Below, piece after piece: positions 9,535 through 16,926 of a DNA stretch of 64,000 bases. The position numbers and the translations under genes were made by a program. The DNA is taken from assembly GCF_029643245.1 (NCBI RefSeq), contig NZ_CP116398.1:4336372-4400371 (forward strand), read 5' to 3'. Position 1 is the stretch's first letter, and the number at the start of each line of letters is the position of its first letter. Under the pieces are notes generated by a model. The model was given only the letters and a program-made list of their open reading frames with translations, searched no databases and was not told where the DNA came from. Source of the stretch: Methylomonas sp. EFPC3. GTDB lineage: Bacteria > Pseudomonadota > Gammaproteobacteria > Methylococcales > Methylomonadaceae.

Positions 9535-9560
9535 GGCGCCGGCGAGAACAGACCGGCGCC
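9535..9560. terminator. GC-rich hairpin between convergent iscA and hvfA-like genes
   Basis: A perfect 8-bp stem GGCGCCGG/CCGGCGCC has a 10-base loop. It lies exactly between two convergent stop codons but lacks a long T run, so it may act as a weak or factor-assisted terminator for either strand. Confidence 0.45.
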
Positions 9561-9568
9561 GCCGGCGC

Positions 9569-9910
9569 TTATTTCATGTTGGCGCCGCAGTTTCCTTCCA
9601 TTTTTTTGCCTTCCGCCGCTTTGTCGGCGGCAGGTGCAGGTTTGTTACCGGCGCATTTGCCTTCGGTCGCGGCTTTAGTGTCAGTGCTTTTTTTCATCAT
9701 CGCCGCGCCGCATTTGCCTTCGCCGCAGGCGCCGTCTTTCATCTTGTCGGCGCCGGCTTCAGGTTTGGCTTCGGCAGTCACCATATAACCCGAACTCAAT
9801 TCTGACAACGCAAACGGGTTGCTGTCGGCTTGCGCAATGCCGCCGGCCAGAGTGGGCAGTAAACTGGCGCCCATCGCTACGGCTAACGGGGTTTTGCTTA
9901 ATTTTTTCAT
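9569..9910 (-). CDS. HvfA-like cysteine-rich precursor peptide (candidate RiPP metallophore)
   Basis: Small exported low-complexity protein of 113 residues. A signal peptide (MKKLSKTPLAVAMGASLLP, cleaved near AQA-DS) is followed by the block NPFALSELSSGYMV and then a Lys/Ala/Gly-rich tail with four cysteines, C62, C67, C86 and C108, in EGKC or EGNC contexts. This layout matches HvfA-type precursors, whose EGKCG cysteines are modified by a DUF692/MNIO enzyme and bind copper. No DUF692 or partner gene is next to it. GGAGAT precedes the ATG. An unmodified periplasmic metal-binding peptide is the alternative. Confidence 0.68.
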   Translation of the reverse strand: MKKLSKTPLAVAMGASLLPTLAGGIAQADSNPFALSELSSGYMVTAEAKPEAGADKMKDGACGEGKCGAAMMKKSTDTKAATEGKCAGNKPAPAADKAAEGKKMEGNCGANMK

Positions 9911-10104
9911 AGTATCTCCAGTGGTAAAGCTTGTCTTTATTGGATGGCTGTTAGCCGGAAACTCGACCTTACGGCTCGGGCTCTTCGGTAATATCACAAA
10001 AAAGCCCTGCAAAGTAAAGACGAGTGGATTGCCGTTAACAGCAGTATACTTGGGCCGGTAAAATTGCTGATCCATCGGATGCCGAGACCATATTCGTCGC
10101 AGTT

Positions 10105-10647
10105 ATGACTGAAAACAGACCAATACAACAGTTGGGGGCCGAAGTGTTGCGTCAACAGGCCGCGCCAGTTGACGACTTTAACACCCCCGAGTTCCACGAA
10201 CTTATCGAAAATATGCGAAGTGCCATGCTGGCCGCCAGCGGTGTCGGCATTGCCGCGCCGCAATTGGGCGAGTCCAAGCGAGTTGTCATCGTGGCCTCGC
10301 GACCGACTGCCCGCTATCCGCTGGCGCCGGAAATGGCGCCGGTGATAATGGTTAATCCGAGTTTCGACGTGGTGGACACCACGATGGTCAAAGATTGGGA
10401 GGGCTGTTTGAGTGTGCCCGGCGTCAGAGCCTTGGTGCCGCGTTACCGCGCGGTTGCCGTGGAGTTCTGCGACGAATCAGGATTGCCTCGCCGGTTGACG
10501 TTGGCCGATTTTCCGGCTCGGGTGTTCCAACACGAGTTTGACCATTTACAAGGCTTGGTTTACTTGGATCGAGTGGAAACCAACCGCGATATTATTTCCG
10601 AAACCGAGTTTTTTAAGCGGCTGGCCGGTCAGGAGCTCGCGGTATGA
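10105..10647 (+). CDS. def: Peptide deformylase
   Basis: Removes the formyl group from nascent proteins. It has 180 residues with all three motifs: GIAAPQLG (48-55), EGCLSVPG (99-106) and QHEFDH (142-147), which give the Cys, His and His metal ligands and the catalytic Glu. It is not beside fmt, so it is probably a second deformylase copy rather than the housekeeping one. Its stop overlaps the start of the next gene by 4 bases, coupling it to the MBL hydrolase. Confidence 0.92.
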   Translation: MTENRPIQQLGAEVLRQQAAPVDDFNTPEFHELIENMRSAMLAASGVGIAAPQLGESKRVVIVASRPTARYPLAPEMAPVIMVNPSFDVVDTTMVKDWEGCLSVPGVRALVPRYRAVAVEFCDESGLPRRLTLADFPARVFQHEFDHLQGLVYLDRVETNRDIISETEFFKRLAGQELAV

Positions 10648-11558
10648 GGTGGTTTGAGCTTATTTGCGGAATGGCGTTGAGTTTTGCGACTCACGCTGCG
10701 CCTTTGTTGAAAGTGGAGCAAGTAGCTCCCGGCATTTATCTGCATCTATCGGAACATCACTGGCCGGACCGCGAAAACCATGGCGAAATCGCCAACATCG
10801 GTTTCATTGTCGGCGATCGTTGCGTCGCGGTGATCGACAGCGGCGGCAGTCCGCAGCAGGGCATCGCCTTGCGCAATGCGATCAAGCAAGCCACGGTAAA
10901 ACCGGTGTGTTATGTCATCAATACCCACGTGCATCCCGATCATATATACGGTAATCGGGCTTTTAAAGAGGCGGGGGTGCAATTCGTCGGCCACCATAAA
11001 CTGGCTCGGGCCATGGCCGCCCGCGGCGACCATTACTTGAGCCGGGCCGCCGAACTGTTGGACATTCACGTCAACCAGGACAATATCGTGCCGCCGGATT
11101 TGCAAGTCAAGCAGACCATGACGTTGAATTTGGGGAATCGAGAATTGCTGTTGACGGCTCATCCCAGTGCCCACACCGATAACGATTTGAGCGTTTACGA
11201 TAAAACGACCGACACGCTTTGGTTGGCGGATTTATTGTTTCTGGAACACATCCCGGTCATCGACGGCAGCATCAAGGGTTGGCTCGCCGAATTGGAGAAA
11301 CTGCAGAAAATTAACTATAAGCTGGTGATTCCGGGGCATGGGCGTCTGGTTAAAGACTGGCCGGCGGCAATGTTGCCGGAGAAAGCCTATTTGTCGGAGC
11401 TGGCTACCGAGATCCGCGCCATGGTCAAGCAGGGTAAGACCTTGGAGCAGGCGGTGGAGCAGGTCGGCCTAACCGCTAAAAACCGCTGGCAGTTATTCGA
11501 GCAGTTCCATCGCAAGAACGTGACGACGGCATTCGCCGAGTTGGAATGGGAAGATTAA
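10644..11558 (+). CDS. Quinoprotein relay-system MBL-fold zinc metallohydrolase (SoxH-like)
   Basis: Predicted periplasmic metallo-beta-lactamase-fold protein, 304 residues, with a signal peptide ending near THA-AP. The zinc motif THVHPDH lies at 94-100 (H95, H97, D99, H100); later histidines are in HPSAHTDND and IPGHGRL. The family occurs with PQQ-dependent dehydrogenases, and the next gene codes the matching SoxYZ-like carrier. The substrate is not known. The gene overlaps def by 4 bases. Confidence 0.75.
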   Translation: MRWFELICGMALSFATHAAPLLKVEQVAPGIYLHLSEHHWPDRENHGEIANIGFIVGDRCVAVIDSGGSPQQGIALRNAIKQATVKPVCYVINTHVHPDHIYGNRAFKEAGVQFVGHHKLARAMAARGDHYLSRAAELLDIHVNQDNIVPPDLQVKQTMTLNLGNRELLLTAHPSAHTDNDLSVYDKTTDTLWLADLLFLEHIPVIDGSIKGWLAELEKLQKINYKLVIPGHGRLVKDWPAAMLPEKAYLSELATEIRAMVKQGKTLEQAVEQVGLTAKNRWQLFEQFHRKNVTTAFAELEWED

Positions 11559-11578
11559 ATCTATCGGGAGATTGATAC

Positions 11579-12415
11579 ATGCATAAGTTTGTACAGATAG
11601 TGTGTTTGAGCGTGGCGATGGTGCTGACCGCGCCCGGCGCTCGTGCAGAAGGCGACGATGAAACCTGGAGTACGGTTTTGAAAAGCCAGTTTTTCTCCGG
11701 CAAAACGATCGAGGAGAACAACGCCGTTATCGAATTGGATGCGCCTTACCGGGCGGAGGATCCGGCGATTGTGCCGGTCAAGGTGATCAGCAAATTTCCA
11801 CAGAATAAAGACAAATACATCCGTAAAATCTGGTTATTCGTCGATAAGAACCCGTTTCCGTTCGTCGGCGAATTCGAGTTTTTTCCGGAAAGCGGCAAGG
11901 CCGACTTGGCGATGCGGATACGGGTGAACACTTATAGTAATATCCGGGCCATCGCCGAAACCAACGACGGCAAATTGACCATGACCAAAAAATTCGTCAA
12001 AGCCAGCGGCGGTTGCTCCGCACCGATAGGCGCAGACCTCGACGAGGCGATGAAGCGCTTAGGTAAGGTCAAGTTCAGAATCGACGACGGCTTCCAAGCC
12101 GGCCAGCCGGCGCAGACCCAATTGATGATCAGCCATCCCAATTTGACCGGGATGCAGATGGACCAGATGACGCGTTTTATCCGGAAGTCGCATTTCATCG
12201 ACCAATTGAAAGTCACGTTCAACAATAAACCGGTACTAAACGCCAAGATAGACATCGCCATCAGCGCGGACCCCAATTTCCGGTTTTATTTCGTCCCGGA
12301 CAAGGCGGGAGAATTGAAGGCCGAATTTACCGATATTTCCTGCGAATCTCCGACCAGCCGCAATGTCTGCAGCAAAGGTAGCGGTTATTCGCAAAGTTAC
12401 GCCGTCAATCCTTAA
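11579..12415 (+). CDS. Quinoprotein dehydrogenase-associated SoxYZ-like carrier
   Basis: Exported protein of 278 residues with a signal peptide (cleavage near ARA-EG). A SoxY-like half (about 30-150) ends in the swinging-arm-like motif GGCSAP at 144-149, with C146 as carrier cysteine, followed by a SoxZ-like immunoglobulin-fold half. GGGAG lies before the ATG. It pairs with the MBL hydrolase upstream; the pair is typical of methylotrophs with PQQ alcohol dehydrogenases. The carried group is unknown. Confidence 0.8.
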   Translation: MHKFVQIVCLSVAMVLTAPGARAEGDDETWSTVLKSQFFSGKTIEENNAVIELDAPYRAEDPAIVPVKVISKFPQNKDKYIRKIWLFVDKNPFPFVGEFEFFPESGKADLAMRIRVNTYSNIRAIAETNDGKLTMTKKFVKASGGCSAPIGADLDEAMKRLGKVKFRIDDGFQAGQPAQTQLMISHPNLTGMQMDQMTRFIRKSHFIDQLKVTFNNKPVLNAKIDIAISADPNFRFYFVPDKAGELKAEFTDISCESPTSRNVCSKGSGYSQSYAVNP

Positions 12416-12429
12416 CAGTAGGGCGTCGC

Positions 12430-12759
12430 GTGCATATCAAGCTTATTTTTTTCGCCGTGCTGGCTCTGCTGGCTGCCGGCGATGTCTGGGCGATGCGTTG
12501 CGGACACCGCTTGGTTCAAGTCGGCGATTACAAGTCGGAAGTATTGGACAAGTGTGGCGAGCCCGATGCGGTGGAGCAGCGTCGGGCGATACGCGGTAGC
12601 CGCTTGCGCCATCCCTACGGTGCGCTCGAGATCGACCAATTCGAAGAAGTGTTGATCGAAGAATGGACTTATAATTTCGGCCGGCGAAAATTCCAAAAGC
12701 TGCTGGAGTTCGAAGACGGCGAGTTAAAGAAGATTCGCGATTTGGGGTACGGTTATTAG
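12430..12759 (+). CDS. DUF2845 family exported protein
   Basis: 109 residues with a signal peptide (cleavage near VWA-MR) followed by MRCGHRLVQVGDYKSEVL and a second cysteine in DKCGEPD, the pattern of DUF2845/lipoprotein-A-like small periplasmic proteins. GTG at 12430 is used because it places the hydrophobic leader correctly. It follows the SoxYZ-like gene by 14 bases and probably shares its transcript. Function unknown. Confidence 0.65.
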   Translation: MHIKLIFFAVLALLAAGDVWAMRCGHRLVQVGDYKSEVLDKCGEPDAVEQRRAIRGSRLRHPYGALEIDQFEEVLIEEWTYNFGRRKFQKLLEFEDGELKKIRDLGYGY

Positions 12760-12786
12760 GTGCTCGAACTGGCCGGTAAGCGCGTC

Positions 12787-13281
12787 TTAACGCATTCGGT
12801 TTAAATCGGTGATGGCATCCACCACGATGCCGCTGCCGATTGCAATCATCAGAATATCGGACGCCACGCGAACCAATCTGTAACCCGCCGCCGAAGGGTC
12901 CATCAGGTTTGGCGGTACTTCGTAATAGACTACGTCTCTAGGTAAAGGGCGGCCGATTGCCCACTTTTTCGCCTGTCCTGGAGGCAGGCAGCCATTGCGC
13001 TTTTTCTTTAGGCCGGGAGGGCAATCGGCGCTACGGTATTGTTGTTCGTAGTATTCTCGGATGCTTTGGCGATCGGCATCGCTAAATCGGTAGTGTTGAT
13101 ATGGTTTGGCTTCGCGTTCGCTATCGTTTAACAGGTCCTCGTCGGGTTGGTGTTGTATGGTTTTGGGGGCGTGCTCGCGATCGTGCTTTGCGTTTTTTGC
13201 AATCACGCAGGGTGTGGTTAGCGACAGGGCCGCGGCTAACAAGTGTGGTAATCGCTTTATCGTGTTTCGGGGTATGGGCAT
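12787..13281 (-). CDS. RcnB/CigR-like periplasmic protein
   Basis: 164 residues. A signal peptide is followed by a charged linker and then a conserved block CPPGLKKKRNGCLPPGQAKK near residues 86-105. The C-terminal part GYRLVRVASDILMIAIGSGIVVDAI is a glycine-zipper-like hydrophobic segment. This is the layout of the CigR/RcnB family, whose members affect virulence regulation or metal homeostasis in enterobacteria. ATG 13281 was chosen for its GGAG site; an upstream TTG is the alternative. Role here unknown. Confidence 0.6.
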   Translation of the reverse strand: MPIPRNTIKRLPHLLAAALSLTTPCVIAKNAKHDREHAPKTIQHQPDEDLLNDSEREAKPYQHYRFSDADRQSIREYYEQQYRSADCPPGLKKKRNGCLPPGQAKKWAIGRPLPRDVVYYEVPPNLMDPSAAGYRLVRVASDILMIAIGSGIVVDAITDLNRMR

Positions 13282-13455
13282 GTGGTTCGCTCCGTTTTGC
13301 AAAGGTATCGGACAAAGTCTTCAGTTTGGATTAAGATAGTCCCGCAGTCTGAGTGTGTGCCGTGTCGGTCAGTCCGGGCAATGATAGCTTTGGTTAACTA
13401 GCGGTAATTTTCCGGTTTGAACGCAAGGATAATATAAAAGCGCTAATATATTTTT

Positions 13456-13484
13456 CTTCCATTTTCTGGGAAAAACAATATAAT
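13456..13484 (+). promoter_or_regulatory. Candidate csrA promoter
   Basis: A perfect -10 hexamer TATAAT (13479-13484) has a weak -35 (CTTCCA) 17 bp upstream. It lies 55 bases before the csrA ATG, in a 257-base gene-free stretch. Confidence 0.4.
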
Positions 13485-13538
13485 TGTCGATTCGAGTATG
13501 TGGCAGTAAAAAGCGCATTAACAATGTAGGGAGATAGT

Positions 13539-13730
13539 ATGCTTATCTTGACTCGTAGAGTGGGAGAGACCTTGATGATTGGTGACGATGTGACTGTTAC
13601 GGTTCTCGGGGTAAAAGGTAACCAAGTAAGAATTGGGGTTAATGCGCCCAAAGACATCTCGGTTCACAGAGAAGAAATTTACGAAAGAATTAAAAAAGAA
13701 CAATCCGAAGCGGGAAGCGTTGAAGGTTGA
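13539..13730 (+). CDS. csrA: Carbon storage regulator CsrA
   Basis: Dimeric RNA-binding protein that recognises GGA in hairpin loops near ribosome binding sites. It has 63 residues and begins [20 protein letters not shown], with [22 protein letters not shown] conserved. GGGAG precedes the ATG. It is followed directly by tRNA-Ser and tRNA-Arg, the usual gammaproteobacterial order. The GacA-type regulator upstream in the window belongs to the same regulatory logic. Confidence 0.97.
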   Translation: MLILTRRVGETLMIGDDVTVTVLGVKGNQVRIGVNAPKDISVHREEIYERIKKEQSEAGSVEG

Positions 13731-13740
13731 TGCAGTTATA

Positions 13741-13831
13741 GGAGAGATGGCCGAGAGGCCGAAGGCGCTCCCCTGCTAAGGGAGTATGTGCCAAAAGCGC
13801 ATCGAGGGTTCGAATCCCTCTCTCTCCGCCA
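13741..13831 (+). tRNA. tRNA-Ser(GCU)
   Basis: Class II tRNA of 91 bases with encoded CCA. The acceptor stem GGAGAGA/TCTCTCC closes perfectly, the anticodon loop is CTGCTAA (anticodon GCT), a long variable arm is present, and the T arm reads GAGGGTTCGAATCCCTC. Confidence 0.96.
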
Positions 13832-13903
13832 TTATTAAGTAGCAACAAGAAAATAAAGTTTGACACGGAGTTAAAAAAAAATAATAATAGGCGGCTCAAT
13901 TAA

Positions 13904-13980
13904 GCGCCCGTAGCTCAGCTGGATAGAGTACTCGGCTACGAACCGAGCGGTCGGGAGTTCGAATCTCTCCGGGCGCGCCA
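13904..13980 (+). tRNA. tRNA-Arg(ACG)
   Basis: 77 bases with encoded CCA. The acceptor stem GCGCCCG/CGGGCGC is perfect, the anticodon loop is CTACGAA (anticodon ACG, wobble A to be deaminated), and the T arm is GGGAGTTCGAATCTCTC. Confidence 0.96.
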
Positions 13981-14005
13981 TTATTGAGAAGTTGAAAGAT
14001 ATTAA

Positions 14006-14081
14006 TCCCCTGTAGCTCAGTCGGTAGAGCGGGTGACTGTTAATCACTAGGTCGGCGGTTCGAGCCCGTCCGGGGGAGCCA
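14006..14081 (+). tRNA. tRNA-Asn(GUU), probable ICE attachment gene
   Basis: 76 bases with encoded CCA. The acceptor stem TCCCCTG/CGGGGGA has one G-U pair; the anticodon loop CTGTTAA gives anticodon GTT. ICE genes begin right after it, so its 3' end is the likely core of the attachment site. The matching direct repeat at the far end would be outside the window. Confidence 0.95.
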
Positions 14082-14090
14082 AATAAATCA

Positions 14091-14123
14091 AGGGCTTAGG
14101 CAGAAATGTCTAAGCCCTTTTTT
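14091..14123 (+). terminator. Rho-independent terminator after tRNA-Asn
   Basis: A 9-bp stem AGGGCTTAG/CTAAGCCCT with a 10-base loop is followed by TTTTTT. It ends the csrA-tRNA transcript right at the chromosome-ICE junction, insulating the element. Confidence 0.85.
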
Positions 14124-14130
14124 ATTGCGT

Positions 14131-14151
14131 GGTCACTTTTATGGTCACTTT
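14131..14151. repeat. Tandem GGTCACTTT repeats beside the presumed attachment site
   Basis: GGTCACTTT occurs twice with a 12-base period (14131-14139 and 14143-14151), 50-70 bases from the tRNA-Asn end. Such short repeats next to attachment sites are often arm sites for integrase or excisionase; that role is inferred only. Confidence 0.45.
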
Positions 14152-14243
14152 GTTTTTCACTCAAATCCGAAAAAAATTTCGTGCTTGATCGAAAAATATA
14201 CGGCACCAAACGACAAATAAGGTTTGAATGCAGTTGTAAGGCA

Positions 14244-14468
14244 TCAAAGTGTTCCGACATCTTCTTTTTTTACCCTCCTTTCATAAAACTCTTTGATCTG
14301 GCTTGCAAGCCACATTTGTGGATTTCGAATTACCGGTGGAGGAACATCACCAGCTTTCCTCATTCGCCAAAATTGGGTCCGAGTCACACCTAATTTTTTG
14401 ATCATGTCGTTAATTTTCAGGAATTCTTTTTCTTTTGCCGTAGTATTTTGGTCGGATTCAATGTTCAC
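14244..14468 (-). CDS. AlpA-family helix-turn-helix protein (candidate excisionase)
   Basis: 74 residues. The MerR-like winged helix is seen in LKINDMIKKLGVTRTQFWRM and PPPVIRNPQMWLASQIKEF. AlpA proteins act as recombination directionality factors or as activators of integrase genes in islands. It is the gene nearest the attachment site and its ATG overlaps the stop of the FlhC-like gene (ATGA), so it is the last gene of the activator operon. Transcription therefore ends at the att side, which fits control of excision by the activators. Confidence 0.7.
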   Translation of the reverse strand: MNIESDQNTTAKEKEFLKINDMIKKLGVTRTQFWRMRKAGDVPPPVIRNPQMWLASQIKEFYERRVKKEDVGTL

Positions 14469-14947
14469 TGGATACCTGATTGCAAAGTGTTGTTACATAC
14501 GCCGCAGCGTTCAGTAAGGTCTTCTCTTGCGTTCAACAGTACCCAGGCACGACAATGTGGGCACGTTGAAACCTGCACTTTTTTATCCTTGATGTCTTGA
14601 GACACGACCCATGCCGCTGAAAAATCGAGATTTCCAAATGGGTAGGAATATTTGTAGGCATCAAAGGCGGTTATCAATGTTTGAATTTGGTCATCGGCCG
14701 ATTTGCTCACGGCCACCCGATAGCAAACCGCAAATATCGTCACATCTTTATATTTACGTCTACTTCCAGTTAACCCGCGCGTTGAAAACTTGATTGAACC
14801 TCGGCTGGGCGAACGTCCATGCAATTGTCGATAAGTGTGTCGTAATGGCTTGATCGGAATGCCTGTCACTTGATGCACGATTTTTACCTTGGCATGGCGC
14901 TTCAGTAGTTCAATTGCTAACGTTTGCTGTTGATATTTTTTCAGCAT
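14465..14947 (-). CDS. FlhC-like activator (second SetC-type copy)
   Basis: 160 residues. An N-terminal helical DNA-binding part (LLKRHAKVKIVHQVTGIPIK, LHGRSPSRG) is followed by the C-terminal zinc cluster CPHC...CGVC typical of FlhC. In SXT-type ICEs an FlhC homologue (SetC) works with an FlhD homologue to activate the transfer genes. ATG 14947 has GAGGG 6 bases upstream; its gene overlaps nothing upstream but starts 12 bases after the STAS-FlhD stop. No flagellar genes are nearby, which supports an ICE regulator. Confidence 0.75.
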   Translation of the reverse strand: MLKKYQQQTLAIELLKRHAKVKIVHQVTGIPIKPLRHTYRQLHGRSPSRGSIKFSTRGLTGSRRKYKDVTIFAVCYRVAVSKSADDQIQTLITAFDAYKYSYPFGNLDFSAAWVVSQDIKDKKVQVSTCPHCRAWVLLNAREDLTERCGVCNNTLQSGIQ

Positions 14948-14958
14948 AGACCGCCCTC

Positions 14959-15552
14959 TCAGCAAATCGAGCAGGTTAAACCGAGCATGGCTTCCACTAT
15001 CGGTGGCTGCTCTTTATTGATATTCATCAGGAACTGACTGGAAAACCGTGGAGTAAAGCAAAGCCAATTGGATCGAGCGATGAACTGAATGTCCTCCAAA
15101 GACAAATGACCGAGAGCTGTTCGCATGGCGTCATCCGTAATTCCCAACACTAATTCCGTCAATACTGGATTTTCTCGCGCGATTTCTCTGGCCTTGATCA
15201 GCCAAGTTTGATTCATGGTGTAAATCTCTTCGTCGCACCCTTGATGATTGATCACTGAAAGTTTGTCGAAATAGTCGTCCAAGTTTTTGAAAGCAGACTG
15301 CATCTGCTTTTCATTGACGTCACTCAGGTTAATGACCATGAATTTCGATTTCAAAAAATCGGCGCCAAACTCAGTAATCAGAGGGAAAAATAATTCCTGA
15401 AAGAAACCCTGGGTAATAGCTTTGATATCCTTAAAATCAATGGTCAATATTTGCTGATTGGCAAAGCACTCACGCGCGAGTCGGGCGAGTTTTTTGCCAT
15501 GAATAGGCTGAGGTATTTGGGAATCAGTGGCTGTAATGACCGCAATATGCAT
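14959..15552 (-). CDS. STAS-like (DUF4325) domain fused to an FlhD-like domain
   Basis: 197 residues. Residues about 1-100 (LARECFANQQILTIDFKDIK, FFQELFFPLITEFGADFL) resemble the STAS-like DUF4325 fold. Residues about 110-190 (LIKAREIARENPVLTELVLG, HLSLEDIQFIARSNWLCFTP) resemble FlhD, including the helix pattern seen in the separate FlhD copy at 16183. AAGGAG lies 7 bases before the ATG. It is followed by an FlhC-like gene, so the pair repeats the setD-setC order. Both assignments are from remote similarity seen by eye. Confidence 0.6.
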   Translation of the reverse strand: MHIAVITATDSQIPQPIHGKKLARLARECFANQQILTIDFKDIKAITQGFFQELFFPLITEFGADFLKSKFMVINLSDVNEKQMQSAFKNLDDYFDKLSVINHQGCDEEIYTMNQTWLIKAREIARENPVLTELVLGITDDAMRTALGHLSLEDIQFIARSNWLCFTPRFSSQFLMNINKEQPPIVEAMLGLTCSIC

Positions 15553-15584
15553 GCGACTTCTCCTTAGTAGCTGATGGATCGTTT

Positions 15585-16202
15585 CTAACGAGCGCTTGAT
15601 TTGTTCAATGTGAGTTTGTTTGATTTTGCGGAAACCCAGCGTCGCCGACCTGAGCGATCAGTCCACACATCGCAGATAGGACATTGACTAAATGTGGCAT
15701 CAGAGTGAATCATGCCCAGATAACGGGCGCGGCAACGCTCGCAAAGAATGAATACCAAATCACCCGCCGAGAGCAGGCTGAATAAATACCAAGCGCGGTT
15801 TATATCTAACGGATAATGTTGGCTGTAGCGTGGTTGGATATATTGCCGATTGGCTAAAATTCTGGAAGCGACATTGCTGTATATCTCATAGGCCGTAACC
15901 AGTAAGGTTGCATTCAGGCTCGGGGTAGAAAGCCGCTGCCGAATGTCTTCAATCATGCTTAAAAATAGCGAGGCATGAATGTTGTTGAACGCCGAGCGGA
16001 TGGCCCATTGGTGATCATGGGGCAGCATGCCTTGTTTGGGCGATTGCCCTTGTACTTCTTTAAAAAATGCGATGCTTTGTTTTCTGGTTAAACGGCAGAG
16101 CTGGCTAACAATTGGCGGACGGGCGCCGAGTTGGATTAGTCTTTCCGCCAGCAGCAAGTCTGTGCCTATGCGAGACCTGTTGTTAAATGGTATTGGGTTC
16201 AT
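15585..16202 (-). CDS. FlhC-like activator (first SetC-type copy)
   Basis: 205 residues. The N-terminal part (AERLIQLGARPPIVSQLCRL, EVQGQSPKQG) has the FlhC pattern, and the zinc cluster is CERC...CPIC near residues 155-180. Predicted partner of the FlhD-like protein whose gene it overlaps by 20 bases. Start ATG 16202 was chosen over an upstream TTG at 16247. Together these would form the FlhD4C2-like activator that in SXT switches on conjugation and excision. Confidence 0.75.
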   Translation of the reverse strand: MNPIPFNNRSRIGTDLLLAERLIQLGARPPIVSQLCRLTRKQSIAFFKEVQGQSPKQGMLPHDHQWAIRSAFNNIHASLFLSMIEDIRQRLSTPSLNATLLVTAYEIYSNVASRILANRQYIQPRYSQHYPLDINRAWYLFSLLSAGDLVFILCERCRARYLGMIHSDATFSQCPICDVWTDRSGRRRWVSAKSNKLTLNKSSAR

Positions 16203-16476
16203 TTGATGTGTCACTGATGCAAGGTTGGAGAAGATCCAAATAGGCAACCATCGGCAAGTTGCTCGGGGTAAACACCGGCAATAACCGAATCACAGCGCGA
16301 CTGCTATCGGCGTGTTCACGAAGTTGCTCCTGTGTCATGCCGGCAAGATGGTCTATGCCTCCCCGATCAATGCCAAAGCGCCAGGCTGTTTCCGCCGGAT
16401 TACTGCGTGCGCATTCCCTGGCTAGCATGAGATATTCGAAATTTAACCGGGCAAGATCTTCATCCAGTGTTGACAT
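16183..16476 (-). CDS. FlhD-like activator (first SetD-type copy)
   Basis: 97 residues, close to FlhD length (about 116). LARLNFEYLMLARECARSNP and FGIDRGGIDHLAGMTQEQL follow the FlhD helix pattern LNLSYLLLAQ...FRLGI...LAALT. ATG 16476 has AGAGG at the right spacing. The frame stays open for 117 codons upstream, but that part shows no family pattern. Overlap with the FlhC-like gene implies coupled synthesis of the two subunits. Confidence 0.72.
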   Translation of the reverse strand: MSTLDEDLARLNFEYLMLARECARSNPAETAWRFGIDRGGIDHLAGMTQEQLREHADSSRAVIRLLPVFTPSNLPMVAYLDLLQPCISDTSNEPNTI

Positions 16477-16854
16477 AAACGCCTCTGAGTTGATTAACGA
16501 CTGTTGTCGATATGCTAGGCAGGCAACGCGCAAATGTCCCGGCCGCAAAGTGACCTGTTTTGGGTCACAAAGCTCCGGAACCCCCGATAGATATGATTTG
16601 GCTTTGTTGAAAATAATTGTCCTATTGAGTTGGTGATGCCTCTTTCGGCGTGTGATGGATGGCCACTTTGATAACGCCAGGCTATTTGTTCGCCCTGATG
16701 GATTGAATGATTCTGAAATTCTTCTAATCTCGTTCTGCTTATCAGAGGCTTTGCATACAACAAGTGGCGCCTCAATTGGTGTTTGACCTGAATAAGTGCA
16801 TTCCAAAATCATTTTTATATCGCTCATCCCGAATTTGTTATGGAGGACATTGTT
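16477..16854. other. Control region between the SetDC-like operon and a divergent membrane-protein gene
   Basis: 378 bases without a confident gene. A frame in phase with the FlhD-like gene is open across it but looks like filler. It must contain the promoter of the activator operon; I could not place a convincing -35/-10 pair. GGAGG at 16842-16846 serves the short reading frame at 16855. Confidence 0.4.
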
Positions 16855-16926
16855 ATGAATCGGCTATTCGCTAACCAGACCGCAACTGCCGGTTACCTGG
16901 TTTGGGGTGGTTTATGCGCGAGGTAA
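16855..16926 (+). CDS. Short reading frame, possible leader peptide
   Basis: 23 codons, beginning MNRLFANQTATAGY, with a strong GGAGG 8 bases before its ATG, the best ribosome binding site in the area. It overlaps the start of the membrane-protein gene in another frame and ends 12 bases inside it. It may couple translation of that gene, or the overlap may mark a frame error in the sequence. No homology is recognised. Confidence 0.3.
   Translation: MNRLFANQTATAGYLVWGGLCAR

Noticed and set aside
13690..13899. Minus-strand frame of 69 codons over the tRNA-Ser gene
   Set aside because: It contains GERGIRTLDALLAHTPLAGE, the well-known false translation of the antisense strand of tRNA-Ser.
14465..16476. 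True flagellar flhDC genes
   Set aside because: Sequences are only distantly FlhD/FlhC-like, are duplicated, lie in an ICE by an AlpA gene, and no flagellar gene is near. SetCD-like ICE activators fit better.
16477..16827. 117-codon N-terminal extension of the FlhD-like gene
   Set aside because: The internal ATG at 16476 has a good AGAGG site and gives normal FlhD length; the extension has no recognisable pattern.
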